Source: Ceratothoa steindachneri
Lineage: Eukaryota > Arthropoda > Malacostraca > Isopoda > Cymothoidae
Reading direction: 5' to 3'
DNA length: 64,000 nt
Assembly: GCA_963969495.1 (NCBI GenBank)
Contig: OZ018330.1
Location: 70,781,637 to 70,845,636, forward strand
Part shown: one piece after another, positions 47,400 to 59,458 of the stretch
Layout of the letters: each line of letters begins with the position of its first letter
How positions within the stretch are numbered: the first letter of the stretch is position 1
Notes under the pieces: model-generated
What the model was told of the DNA's origin: nothing
The model's input: the letters and a program-made list of their open reading frames with translations, nothing else
The model's database searches: none
Translations under genes and position numbers: made by a program

Positions 47400-49990
47400 C
47401 CTATAACCTTTCCTTGAACCACTTAATAGCAGGGCAGTCTTATTGGCTTGGGGAAAGGGCAGCGTAATCGATCTATGGAAGAATGTGGGAAGTGTGGCTG
47501 TAGAAGCAAAGTAAGTTACTGGAGGAAGTGGCTGATGATGAATGGGTGTCAATATCAGAGTTTCGAACCATAGAGAGGATGCTCGCGGCTCGTCTGTTTC
47601 TCGAAAGAGTGTGAGCTGAAGCGATATTTTCACCCTTCGATAATCGAATTTCAGCCACAAATTGAGTAAAGAACTTTAGCTGCAGAGCTACAAGGGGAAT
47701 GTAGAACTGCACTTGGTGTGTGGAGCGCCAAAGAAAGCGCCTTGTGATCAATCGGGGAAGGTAACATTTAACCATTGTATGATGCTAAAAATCACTTTAC
47801 ACTTAAAAACGCTCCCAAAAAACGATCCCAAACGTATATATTTTTTTCCTGAGCCATGGTCACCTTTTTGAAAAAAAGGGGCCCATGCTCCAATTTCTAA
47901 CTAGTTCAGGTCACCACCTCCTTGCGGTTGAATTTGCGTCGGACAAAATATTCAAAGGGTGTGTGGTAGCGGGTGTCTCGATTAAGTGGCCGGGGAGATT
48001 GCTGTTTTCGAAGCCTGAAAGGCATCTTCAGCACTTTGTCACCAATTGAGCATGGATGCAGTGCGTTTATGTGCAACATTCAGGTTATTTATAGGGATCA
48101 AAATGTAGGCCACGTCTTTATCATGCTTTCTATAGAAATTAAATAAAATAAAAAATTCTTTACGGGATTTGTAATTTGTGGGCGTAGAAAATTCCATTTG
48201 GTCTCATCTCTGTTAGTTAGCGGTGATATGACCTCGTTGGTTAAGAAGTATCTAATAAAGTTGACTCACTCTACAGCTAATTTACATTTGTGTGAAGCTA
48301 ACTTAAAGCACTAAGCAAGTAAGCGTCTGAATATCTTCTTTAAATGGAAGAGATATGTGTCTTGGCTTGGGGAATAGATAAGTATATCGTCGATGAAGCT
48401 GAAAAAGGAAGTCACGAAACAACTTCGTTTAAAAAAGAATGCACGAAAGTTTGGGATGACGATATTAAACAAGGGGCAGGTAGCGAAAATCATACTCCCA
48501 ATTGTCGTAGGTATTCATGTTTTTTTCCATACTCGGCTCCACCGGAATTAGATGAAATGCTTTCAATAGATCTAGCTTGGAGAAGTTCACACCGGGGATT
48601 TGCACAGTAAAATCAGACAGGAAAGGAATTGGATAACGATCGGGTTTAGTGACCCTGTTTAAAGCATGGAAGTCACATAGTGGGCTGTATGATCCATCTT
48701 TTTTGACACAAGATGTAACGGAGATACCCATGGGGACCGTGATTTGTAGATTATGTCCTCTATTTCCATTTTAGGCAAACATTTCCTCAGCGGCTTTAAG
48801 TTTATCTGGCAGCAATCGGCGCTGCACTGCGTGTATATGAATATTAGTAGTGTGCATACAGTGTGTAGTTAAGGGTTTAACTGGCTCCTCACACACCCGG
48901 GAAGAGGTCATGTATGGAAAGGATGCAAGTAGTGTGGGGTATTTTGCGTGAATTGAATGGTGAGCGGCTGAACGGATAACTGTGGAACTCAACAAGTCAA
49001 GTCCATTAATACGTGTGGTAAGAGTGAACTGCCGTAAATTGAAAGGAAGGAGTGTCGTAGATAATGCATCCAAACACTTTATAAAGGAGAGCTCTTTCCT
49101 TCAAATCCTGGATGAGCGAAAAGTGTTTCAGGAAATCCGCCCCTAAGATCGGATGACTGATCTCTGCAACTAAGAACAGCCATGGGAGTGTTCGTGCAGT
49201 AAAAATAAAAAGTGAGAGAAAATGATTTTTTAGGATAAACAGGAATTAGCTAGCCTGAGATCGTCTGGAGCGAGGAAACCAATGGTGCTTGACATCTGTC
49301 TTGAGGCAAAGCTGGAATTATCAAGACGGCAAAACCGCTGTTCACAGAGAAGTTTAATTCCGTACAGGGGTCTCGGACAAAGAGGCAGGGGTTTGAACCC
49401 TGTACAGTCTCTAAGGTGGGTGCAAGAAACAAGTTGAAGGTGTCTATAGGAACAACAGAGAGAAGAGGCGCATGTAGGAACACATTTCTTGACGTGCGGA
49501 TGAAAAGACGGATGGTACCAGTTCGTCAGTGCTGGAGCCTGAGGGTGCCAGAGATCAGAAGCAAAAAGAGGGATGAACGCTTTTACGAGGCGAATTTTCG
49601 TTATTCCTTATTTCACCTGACTGCTTCGATGAAAATTCCAAGTTTGCGGTTGAGCAGAAGACACTCATCTGCATGAGAGTTGTATGACATCCGCTGAACT
49701 TAGTTGAGTGAAGACACGGTTGGGTCGGAGCTCGTAGTATGATCCGAGAAACGAGTCCCTGTTGATGAAATTTTCCTTTAGGAACAGTGTGAAATATGTA
49801 TCTCACCACCCGTAGAGTTGATGAGTGTCAGCTGGTGTGGATGGTGTATGTATGAAATCCTTTGACTTGCCTCGATAACGCACAGTGGTGAAGTTAAGAG
49901 TTACTGAAAGAGAAGATACTTCAAAACATTTCAGGGCGGCTTTAAAAAACAATGAGAACATGGTGGATGTTAGGTCCCCCACGCAGAGGT
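47400..49990 (-). mobile_element. Ty3/gypsy-type retrotransposon, gag end to RNase H, relic
   Basis: Minus strand, conventional order. 49540-49490 shows a gag-terminal motif (NWYHPSFHPHVKKCVPTC). 49400-49080 shows the protease, FSVNSGFAVLIIP, where DSG has become NSG, followed by HPILGADFLKHF. 48830-48311 shows the RT, VTKPDRYPIPFLSDF, FSKLDLLKAFHLIPVEP and FSFIDDILIYSPS (catalytic DD kept). 48040-47630 shows RNase H, SAEDAFQASKTAI, then LKFFTQFVAEIRLSKGENIA. Multiple frameshifts are present. No LTRs and no integrase were found, so both ends are missing. Confidence 0.88.
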
Positions 49991-50441
49991 CGGATGAGTC
50001 TTCTGCTTATCAAGGGATCAGTGTTAAACTGATCATCGGCTGAATTGAAGTTAGGAATTTCCTTTATGAGAGCTGGTTCTATTAGGCAGTTATATATGTA
50101 ATTGTGGAAAATGATAAATTATTTAACATTATCAAAATCAATTGCATGGTCTTCCCTAGACATATGTAAGAAAAGGCTACAAAATACGCTTCCCCGGCTC
50201 ATGTTGCATTTCTTTTCCCTCATTCTCTTGGGCCATCTCCTGTTTTCGCTAATGATTTCATCGCAAGTTTTGCATGGAATAAAATAAACACCCTGTTCTT
50301 TATCAGTAGATTAATTTTTAGACAGACTATTTCGTTCGTTGTTTGGTATTAGGGGGCAAAATTAATATCGTTTGCCCTTGCAAGATATTTAAAATTAAAT
50401 TAATTGGGGCGAATATGTAAATATAATTTAATTCTTATTAT

Positions 50442-51188
50442 TAGGTTGAGGAATAAGTTGTTGCAGGTATTTTTTTAATTTTGTGCTGATTTAAGTTTTG
50501 TTGACGTGATTTGTGCACATATTAAGAAACAATAATAAATAATGAGAGCAAAATTTGCAAAGGTTAGGCTACGTCTCTTAACAGCCTAGACTATTAGGCT
50601 TTTGCTTAGGCTACATCTTGAAGTTGAGTAATAAGTCATTGCGGTTTATTTAAAAGTTGGGTTAATTTAATTTTTGTTCTGTACCCTCAAAATGGAATGT
50701 CAAGTTGAAAGAAAGGCGCATTTTCGACACTTGTTGTTATTCATTTTCAATCGAGACGGGAACAATGCAAACGCAGCCAAAGCTTGTCGCGATATTTGTG
50801 CTGTGTACGGAGAAAATGCTTTATCAGAAAGGACAGCTCAATGGTGGGTTTCACGTTTCAAAAACGGTCATTTTAATCTTAATGACGAAGAACGCTCCGG
50901 TCGCCCCATTAAGTTGGATGAAGATCGATTGAACGACCTTCTTCATGAAAATCCTCGTCAATCGACTAAAAAATTGTCTGTACAATTGGCGTGTGATCAG
51001 AAAACTGCAATGAATCACCTTCATTCGATGGGGAAAGTTAAAAAACTTGGTGCATGGGTTCCGCCCGCTTTGAGCGAAAGCAACAAACTTCAACGCTCCA
51101 CGATTGCCACAGGTTTACTGGCTCGTCACAAGGCTACTCGTGGATATAAGGACAGATTTCTTCACCGCATCATCACTGGAGATACATT
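50442..51188 (+). mobile_element. Cecropia-type mariner, truncated within transposase
   Basis: The left terminus TTAGGTTGAGGAATAAGTTG resembles the Hsmar1/cecropia mariner end, and is followed by untranslated sequence that contains a second similar copy near 50621. The frame from 50692 encodes the DNA-binding half: ENALSERTAQWWVSRFKNGH, EERSGRPIKLDEDRLNDLLH and LGAWVPPALSE. Similarity stops at RFLHRIITGD, the first catalytic Asp. The open frame then continues 79 codons into unrelated sequence to 51423. No right terminus was found. Confidence 0.85.
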
Positions 51189-51462
51189 CACACAAAAGTT
51201 ACACACACTTATGTACACGTTCTTTCCCAGACTGACAGAAGCGACCATTGATTTTGCCTTGTTCACGTTATCTTTCTTTGAGTCACAACAAATTCCGTTC
51301 CCACAAAGCTTTCATTTGCAAATTTCATTCCATTTGCTTATTGACGCCAGCTGCTATCCTCAAATTCTGTTTCCCAAACTTTCTTATCGTTTTTTAACAA
51401 TAAATTCCTTTCTTACCAGATAGTGAGAAAAGAAGAGTATAAAATTCATTTGATAGATAATC

Positions 51463-51465
51463 TCT

Positions 51466-51499
<34 letters not shown>

Positions 51500-51500
51500 G
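51463..51500. repeat. (CT)n microsatellite
   Basis: About 16 CT units, with small interruptions at the left. Confidence 0.95.
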
Positions 51501-51709
51501 AACGAATTATAAAATTCCTGTGATAGATAATCTCTGCGGAACAGAAAAAAATACAACTACACAATGCAAGGCGACTTAATAAACACAACGCCGCAAGTTA
51601 AAGATTTAGGAGTAATAATTACAAAAAACTTTAAAAAATCAAACCAATGCGCAGCTGCTGCAAAGAAAGCTAACACAGCAATACATAGGATAAAATAAAA
51701 TAATATTAC

Positions 51710-51712
<3 letters not shown>

Positions 51713-51798
<86 letters not shown>
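51713..51798. repeat. (TA)n microsatellite
   Basis: About 43 uninterrupted TA units. Its right edge joins a possible Penelope-like 3' tail on the minus strand. Confidence 0.98.
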
Positions 51799-51803
<5 letters not shown>

Positions 51804-52150
51804 GAAAAAAATGACAAATGAATGCAATGCCCCGCAGGGAAAAATGAAATGGCGTTTCCGAGTACTTTCCAACTTTATTTAGTTCCTTATCAAGGATAAC
51901 TACAAGAAATAATATTATATTCGGAGTATATATACGAAAGAAAAGTATAAAAGACAGCCTCAAGAACAAGAAATCACCAATGATGAAGACGGAAGAGGGA
52001 AGGTAAAGATTCACAGGTAGTAAGTTCAAACTGAGAAGACGAAAGGGTAACAGATTAAAAGAAATGGAGATAGCCCAACGAAAGAGATTATAAGACACGA
52101 GGAGCGAAAGAGTGGGGAAAATAAAATGTACATAACAGAGCAATGACAAA
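51799..52150 (-). mobile_element. Possible Penelope-like 3' tail
   Basis: On the minus strand, CCTTGATAAGGAACTAAAT followed by GTTGGAAAGTACTCGGAAAC resembles the decayed ribozyme-like tail seen in Penelope-like 3' ends, and the sequence then runs into (TA)n, as the other Penelope-like copies here do. There is no protein support, so the call is tentative. Confidence 0.3.
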
Positions 52151-52257
52151 AAAAAAATGGGGCCACATAACTAAAGATTGTATATAAAACTAAAGACAAA
52201 AGTCAGAACTAATTTCTTTAAGTATTAGTTTTTAAATTATAGCATCTATTATATATA

Positions 52258-53561
52258 CGAGGGGCGGTCAATAAGTTTTGCGAATTAGTAGGGCGAAACA
52301 GAGGAAGAGGAATGGCTTTTTGTGGGGGTCTTAGGACAAGTTATGACAAGTCAGGACCTGTAGCCACACGCTCCTGCCTCGTCTATTTAAGAAACAGTAG
52401 CTGATCGCAGATCGTCAGTCACAAATCTTTCAACAATGGAGAAGGTTGAGCACCACGCAGTGATCAAATGTTCGACCAAAGAAGTCAAGAATGCAAAAAA
52501 GATCCATGAAGGCATGGTTGCAGTGTACACCGAAACCGCCCCTTCCTATGCAACCATTGCTCGCTGGAATAGGGAGTTCTGCTATGGTCGTGAGTCCCTT
52601 GAAGATGACCCCCGTCCAGGACGACCGTCAGACGTGACCAACGAGGACAATGTGGCCCGTGTGGAGAGGATGATCCTCGAAAATCGACGGGTGAAGGTCG
52701 AAAAAATCGAGCGAAAACTTGGAATATCACATGGAAGTGTTATCAACATTATCCACGACAATTTGGCCATGACCAAGGTCTCTGCCCGTTGGGTGCCTAG
52801 AAACCTCACGAAACCTCACGTCCCATGATCGACTTCAACGTCGTCAAAATTCGGAGGAGCTGCTGCTTCTGTACAACCAAGACCCGCCGGGATTCAAGTC
52901 ACGCATAGTGACAGGTGATGAAACGTTTGTCCATCACTGGGATCCCGAGACCAAGTTCGAAAGCAATGCCTGGAAGCACAGGGGCTCTCCGCCTCCTATC
53001 AAGTTCCGGACCCAACCCTCAGCCGGGAAGATCATGGCCACCATCTTCTGTGATTCTGAGGCAGTGTTGATGGTGGACTATGTGCCTCGTGGAAGGACCA
53101 TCACAGGCCAATATTACGCCGAGGAACTGGCTGGGTTAAAAAAGTACATCCGTCAGAAGCGGCGCGGCAAGTTGACACGCTGTGTCCTGCTTCTCCACGA
53201 CAATGCCCCTGTCTACAAGGCCAGAGTTGCACAAGCTGCCCTGCGCGAGTGCGGATTCGAGGAGCTAAACCATCCCCCTTACAGTCCAGATCTGGCCCCT
53301 AGCGACTACTTTTTATTCCTCCAGCTCAAGGCTGCACTGCGTGGACGCCGGTTTGGGGACGATGAAGATGTCAAGCTCGCCGTCCAGGAGTGGATTGAAC
53401 AGCAGTCGGGAGATTTCTGGTTGTCAGGAATTCGAAGCCTCGGCGACAAGTGGCTCAAGTGCATTGAAGTCGAGGGTAGTTATATTGAAAAATAATAAAA
53501 CACTTTTCCTCATATCTCGTTTCCTTATATCCGAATTGCAAAACTTATTGACCGCCCCTCG
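52258..53561 (+). mobile_element. Nearly intact mariner with TA target duplication
   Basis: A 1304-bp element. 52258-52281 is the perfect reverse complement of 53538-53561 (outer end CGAGGGGCGGTCAATAAG), with TA on both sides. It is GC-richer than its surroundings. Transposase coding fills 52436-53495 and is interrupted only by a 10-bp tandem duplication (52801-52820). Near-perfect termini and the single visible lesion point to a young insertion. Confidence 0.95.
52436..53495 (+). pseudogene. Mariner transposase, D,D34D type, frameshifted once
   Basis: 52436-52828 encodes the helix-turn-helix DNA-binding region (YATIARWNREFCYGRESLED, DPRPGRPSDVTNEDNVARVE) up to the WVPRNLT signature. 52908-53495 encodes the catalytic region: TGDETFVHHWDPETK (first Asp), LLHDNAPVYKARVAQ (second Asp) and YSPDLAPSDYFLF (third Asp). 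There are 34 residues between the second and third Asp. The break is the ten bases AAACCTCACG present twice in a row at 52801-52820. Without that extra copy the two frames would be continuous, about 349 residues, the normal mariner length. Confidence 0.93.
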
Positions 53562-53668
53562 TAAGCCAGGAGAAAGGTTAAAATTATCACATTGGCATAT
53601 AAAAGCACATTCAATATTCCTTTTTATAGGGTCATTGGAACGATAAATAAAATTTTGCCGAGTTCCAG

Positions 53669-53670
<2 letters not shown>

Positions 53671-53757
<87 letters not shown>
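53671..53757. repeat. (TA)n microsatellite
   Basis: About 40 TA units with one phase slip near the right end. Confidence 0.98.
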
Positions 53758-53759
53758 AG

Positions 53760-54870
53760 ACAAGGTGCATATAAATATGGGGTGTAACATACCATTCCCC
53801 AAACTCTCAACCACCTCCGATGTGTTCACATCACCAACACCTAACACCATGGAACCCCTGCGCCATAACCTATTAAGATTCTCAAGGGAGCAATTCCTGA
53901 AAGTCATCGCTATGTTATTATTGGCACAGAAACAGGATTTAGAGATGGAGATGAACCTTGTAAAGCTGAAAAACACCCTACAGAAGAGGAGGCAGAAGTA
54001 ACATGGTTGTCTATGAACACGACCGTGGCTCCTCCGAAGGACAAGATTTGGAACATACGAGAACCTCCTCGGTAATACCTGGAGGGGCGCGTGGTATGTC
54101 AGGAGTTGGCTCACTGTCCAATATCTCGTCGTCTCCATCATCCATCAGCTGCTGTTCAAGCTGCTCCTCTGGTGGTGTATCGTGGATGGCCTGTGTCCCT
54201 TTGATTCGGCAAACATGTTCACATACCAGACGTGAGATATTTTCTTCCTGGTGATCCGAGGTATGGCGAGTGGAAGGGCGTGAGGTTGCAACGAACACGA
54301 GTGGAGAAGTGGAGAGAGACTGGTAGGCGGCGCTAGCTTCTATACCACCAGGGACGCACGGGAGGGTGTCGGCGAGTGCGACGTTGCTACATCAGTGACT
54401 GGATGCAGTCACCAACTGGCGGCGCAATATCGCTACCTGATGCCGTCCGACAGTGTTATCATTACGTGTGACGTTAGAATATCGGCGGTATACGGCGGTA
54501 TGCGATTGAACCATGGTGTGTGGAAAATTTTATATGTGAGAGGGGCCGCGCCTTGCGGTGTTAGACGCTGCACATGTCGCCGCTGCGAGCTGACCTTGCG
54601 CCGCTTGGGTTATGACGTCATTATGGACGCCGCCTGCCGCCGTGTCCCTCCAGAGTCCCTTACATGTGTTGGCATGAGCTCACTTCACGCCGACAACTTT
54701 TAGAAGTTTTGAACATGCAGAAAACTTTTAAGCTTCCTCCCCGAACTTAGGCCAGCTCGCCAATACCAAAAGTTGGGGCGGGGCTGCGCACCGCCTATAT
54801 CAATGACGCCCCTAGGACCGTTGTTGGCCGTGGTCCGCAACGGTCGGGGTGGCTAGTCGCCAAGGTGTGA
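53760..54870. other. GC-rich unidentified stretch
   Basis: 54000-54860 is clearly more GC-rich than the intron around it, with CpG-containing runs (GCGCAATATCGC, CGCCGCTGCGAGC). A 95-codon minus-strand frame (54298-54011) is acidic and Pro/Glu-rich (EEQLEQQLMDDGDDEILDSE), reminiscent of the linker of transposon-associated MADF/Myb proteins, but nothing decisive. It may be a DNA transposon or gene remnant. Confidence 0.35.
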
Positions 54871-54879
54871 CGGGAGCAT

Positions 54880-55640
54880 AAGTTAGTGTTAGAGAAGCCT
54901 TCTAGTGCAGAGAGGGAGCTCCATGTTGTTGAATAGTTTCCAACGAAGTCCATCATGCCACACCTTATCAAAGACCTTTCCACGTTTTTGCTTATTGAAA
55001 GTGTTTTCTATATGCTCGTCGTATTTCCAATATTATGCCGTGAGCGATAGTCACAACCGCTTGAGTGAACCGTCCTCTCTTGAAACCATACTGGTAGGAG
55101 GAAAATCGGTCACTTAAAAATTCGAGACGGCTATTGACCATACGCTCAAGTATTTTGCTTAGGTGCTCTAATATTGCAATATGCCTATAATTGTTTGAGA
55201 GTTTGGGGTTTTTATGTTGTTTATACAGAGGCGAAGGAGGAGTTGAATGGGTCTGTAAGTGTAAGGAAAATGTTTTCTGGAAGGAATATTACTTGATCAT
55301 TCTGTGTAAAAGGTGATTTTACATCGCATTTTGAGCAGACAAGGTCCATTTTTGCATGGGATAGTCTGGTGATCATTCCTGTAACAACGCAGGCACTGGT
55401 GGGGGTAGGTTGTATTGTGTCTGGAGTTGTTGTTTCTGCGTCAGGGTCTCGAGGATCTTAATGCCCAGGTCCAGCAGTGTGTTCGAGTGTCTTTCCTTAG
55501 AGAATGTTATAACCCCCTAATTTTGGGTGCGGTTGTAATATAGGTCTTCAATGACCTCCCCCCGTACACATTTTTAAGTTCAGTGATGACTTCTTAGGTT
55601 GTTAAATCCAGCCAGAGAGAGCTGGTACGACTTATGTGTA
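54880..55640 (-). mobile_element. LINE reverse transcriptase relic
   Basis: Minus strand. 55210-55020 reads NNYRHIAILEHLSKILERMV then FSSYQYGFKRGRFTQAVVTI, the fingers of a LINE RT. 54983-54900 reads KVFDKVWHDGLRWKLFNNME in a shifted frame, the following palm motif. 55640-55300 has plausible linker sequence. The catalytic box is missing, so the copy is 3' truncated or too decayed. Confidence 0.78.
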
Positions 55641-57435
55641 CTTGGTGACGCTTGGTGATGGAGTCTGGCAGTGTGGTGGTGTTTTTCAGTCAGAATGTTT
55701 TGACGTCAGTAAGCGACCTGTAAATGAGTGTTTGTCCAGTATGTGTGTTTATGATGTTTACGAGGGGTTGTCGAGTGTAATTGAGAAATTTATTATTTCT
55801 GCCGCCATAGAATACACTGTTTTTCGTGTTTGAGTTGTAGGTGTAGGTTATTTCGCCCTTATGAACTATGACTGAAATGAGAGGCTAATGGATGAGTGTG
55901 GGCATAGATGGGCTCCTCAAAAGGGTGTAAAAGCATGGCGGACTTAATGATAGATGAGGGAAGAATCAACAACCCCCATCCGAGAGTGACGCCTATTCAA
56001 CAGGTTTTAGTGTTAGCCAAAGAGTTACCCCAGCAAGTACAAAGACATATAGATGTACGTCCTTCTTTGTTCCTGGACTGACACAACAAAGTAGGGTAGA
56101 ATACCCTCCCCGCAGGTTTTAACTCCGCTCGAATGCAGGATGCCTCTTGGCTTCGGGCTTCGCAGTGGGCTAGACCACAAGCCTCCTTTCCCTGAAACCT
56201 GTAATTGTGCCTTTATAAATGAAAGGCATAATTGCAATCAGGTTATGTGTGGAGTCTTCGGAAACGGGACCAAAATCACGACTGGGCAAGAGAGGGGGTA
56301 AGAGTTAGGTTGTTATGTTAAACACAAGAACCTAAAATAAAGTAAATTATCTCTTTTGGGGAGGAGGTGGGGGGGAGGGAACAGTGGCGAAGCTGAAGTG
56401 GAGGTCGACTGGTGGCCGGTTGCAAAGATGATCCCTCTTCTAGATGAAGTACGCATTTCTGAATGGAACTAAAGACGTTTTCTGACAACTTCCCTTCTCA
56501 CTTACCTCCTGGATCAGAGGTTGATGGCAAGATCAATGTTGAAAAAACAAAATTTAACCTAATGATAAAATCTAAGTGTCAAAGCACTCGGCTAAATAGC
56601 CTCCTGGTGCCTTCTGGTTGTCAGGCGTCACTAGTTGTATCACTACAAAATGTGACTAACTCCAACCACCATACAAGATTGGCAAGCAATCGCTCAGATT
56701 TTGCTCGAGAATTCGATATGCATTTTGCCACAGCGAGTTGCAGAATTATTTATTTTGGTGGATTACACTTCGAAACTAATACAAATAATTTTGACTGCCA
56801 TGAATATACATAGTATGGATTAGTTATCTAAAGCAGTGTCGAATAGGAACCACCAAGTTTGTTTCTCTGTCAAAGGCTTTGTCCATATCTGTAGCCTCAT
56901 TGTGGCCTATGCAGGGTTGCTGGGGAGCGGTTGGGAAAACATAACTTCTAAACCTGCCTTCGTTTCCTACCAAAACAGTTACCTTCCGGAAAACAGGTAA
57001 AGGGAGGCGAATAGCAGGAATAAAATGAATAAGAAAGAAAGGTTAAATATGCTAAATATTGTAATAACAAACAATGTCAACTAAAACATTTAAGTAGATT
57101 TAGAAAATGTGCCTTTTACATTTCCAGAAACAAGTAAAAAGTTGAACTCTCTTACGGGGTAACAATAGATATAAAGTGTAGAAAAAAGAAGGCAGCTTGT
57201 GGAAAAGTAGTGGAGTGGGAATCAAACAGATTCATAATTGCATTGAATTAAACAAAATAATCAAGAAAAAGGAGACTAAAGAGGAATGCTTAAAAATGAC
57301 ATTTTGGATTGGAAATGATACTTAAAAACCTTCCCTATGTTATTTGCCGATGATTTATCGCTTGTAAAGGCAGGATTCTTCAAGGTTCTCACCGAAACCT
57401 CTTTCTTACCCTTGCACTCCAGCTTCTAAGCTCAC
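55641..57435. other. Intron sequence, mostly unrecognised
   Basis: 56580-56602 shares GCACTCGGCTAAATAGCC (with flanking CAAA) with the LINE relic near 45475 (one difference), so a fragment of that family may lie at about 56460-56700. 55880-56240 looks like a dispersed repeat of unknown type. The rest is AT-rich and featureless. Confidence 0.4.
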
Positions 57436-57669
57436 CTGACTTGCTGTTGTTCTGAGTTTCTCCAATCCATTTTGAAGTCTCTCAATTTTTCCTTGTAATT
57501 CCTTGTGTTTAGTCGACAGAAGCTTGGAGTAGAGCGATATGAGGCCGAGGAATGTCTTGGGTGTCGTGTAATTAAAGCGACGCTCATTTGTTAAATAGTG
57601 GCGGCTCATGTCATTTACAGAACTATGGACATGAGACATGAAGTAGGACACGGACTCCCGAAGAACTGA
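57436..57669 (-). CDS. Dynein heavy chain exon: AAA4 to stalk coiled coil 1
   Basis: The acceptor TTTGTTGCAG precedes 57669 and the donor CAG/GTGAGC follows 57436. The exon is 234 bases, 78 codons, phase 0 at both ends. Recognisable family blocks in order are SYFMSHVHSSVNDMS, FNYTTPKTFLGLISLY and KIERLQNGLEKLRTTASQ. The last block is the start of coiled coil 1, with heptad-like leucines. The residues that follow the donor in frame (VSLEAGVQG) are intronic. In the family the next residues are VDxLKAKL, which is what the next exon at 42000 encodes. Confidence 0.95.
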
Positions 57670-59458
57670 CTGCAACAAATATGAACAATGTGAAAAACAT
57701 AACCCGCACTTTTAAGTCAAAGAAGACTTATTCAACCCACTCTTTTTCCGAAGCAAACATTTATCATATACATACCTTTCTGATAACCATTCTAGATATG
57801 TACATAAGCCCACTATACAGCACACATTGGTTCTCAAAATTTTTTCCAAGAAATTACCACTGAGCACAAAGCTAAGATCCATACATAGCCTCTCTTAATT
57901 GTATGCTTCCCTTTTGTTCCGTTTGCCGACGAGGCGAGAAAATCAACCTAACCATATAACCAAGCGCCATACCAACCAATTCCTTTACACGTGGGATTCA
58001 TTATTGTCAAGTTTGCGAATGGGACTTTGTTGGCTTCTTAATATATTCCCGCCAGGGCAATCTGCAACTAACGCTTCCATTTATCCTCTTCCACTAGGCA
58101 GAGGTGGTGTAAAAATCTTTTATTGCTTCACCTTTCCTCGGAGTCCCTCTCCCCTACCCACCGCTTTGATGCAACCTATCTACCTTATCCTCCTTATGCT
58201 TGCACCAGTATGTAATAGATGTCAGCTTTATGGAACTTGATTTTTTTTTATTTTGTGAGCCTTCTGACGGTCACGAACGAAGGCACTGCCAAGGATTATT
58301 GAGATAAAAAAGGTCCGGGAGAGTAAATTAAATAAATATATCACAACTCTCTGCAATGTAAGATGGAAGGTGACTCAACCGCAAAAACTATGGCTGATTC
58401 AGATAATGTGAGGGAAAGCGGTGTCTCATCAAAGGAAATATTGGGATTCGTAGGCGGATGAGCTGGGTAACGGCGACCTCCCATCCCCATTCTATCATCA
58501 TAGTTTTACCTTTTTCTATCCTGTGCTAATGACGGCTCTCAACGCCTATTCCGCTAACATAGTGGTGATATTGAAGATGACCCAATTTGTTTATTAATTA
58601 ATAAACCTTCAGTTTCGATGTGGTGGAAGAAAATGAATGCCACCACCGTGGTGTGCGTCATCTGGGCGTCGTAGAAAACTATATGATTGAACCTTAAGTA
58701 TAAAATAGGAGAAAGCACTAGCCATTTACCAATGACAGGTTCAGGCTAAAAATTTGGGGGGGGGGGGCTAATCTGAATTCCTCCCTCTGAGTAGTCTGAG
58801 AAAACGGCATTGAAAATTAATAATGGTTATCTTACACAGCATTGATAATAAATAACAGTATCTCACACGGGAGTGAGCACTAACTCTGTCAGTCTGAAAT
58901 TTTTACCCACATCAGAAAATTATGAACTGCAGTTAATTGTAATTTTTGGACGTCAGTTGAGATATAATATGGAATTTAATAATTATTCTTGAGATTTACT
59001 TGAATTTTAGACATGTATCATATAAGGTACATTCGATGACAACGCTTTGAAAAACGGTTTTTGTATATGTTTTTTATTATTATATAAATGAATAGCATAA
59101 TACAAGTATGGCATAGAAATATAAAGTTAAATGAGTCTGAAATTTGAGGGAGGGGGTCAGGCCCATAGTCTCACCCCCTCCCTTGGATTCGCACCTGCCA
59201 TTTAACAGATTACTTTTAACGTAGGAACCATTTTCATGGAGCAGCTATTTTTAAGGAAGAATCAGGCCAGGTACAAACGAAGAGAATGGATCATAAATAA
59301 GAAAGAAAGAGACGTGAAAATGTTTAACGATGACACTGACGTCTATCAAATCTCGCCGTTCGTAAACATTGACTCCCATATGATTTACATAGGCGCACGG
59401 GCCACATCCACTTAAAAGTGGCAATTTGAACAATGAGGGATTAAATATATTTTCTTAC
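57670..59458. other. Intron between dynein exons, nothing recognised
   Basis: Contains a run of about 12 G at 58757-58768 and a G-rich then C-rich stretch at 59143-59182 (GAGGGAGGGGGTC and CACCCCCTCCCTTGG), a small inverted repeat. No coding capacity recognised. Confidence 0.5.

Noticed and set aside
47985..48030. CTGAAGATGCC...GGCTTCGAAAAC read as another hammerhead-like motif
   Set aside because: On the minus strand this is coding for the start of the gypsy RNase H (SAEDAFQASKTAI), so the resemblance is explained by protein sequence.
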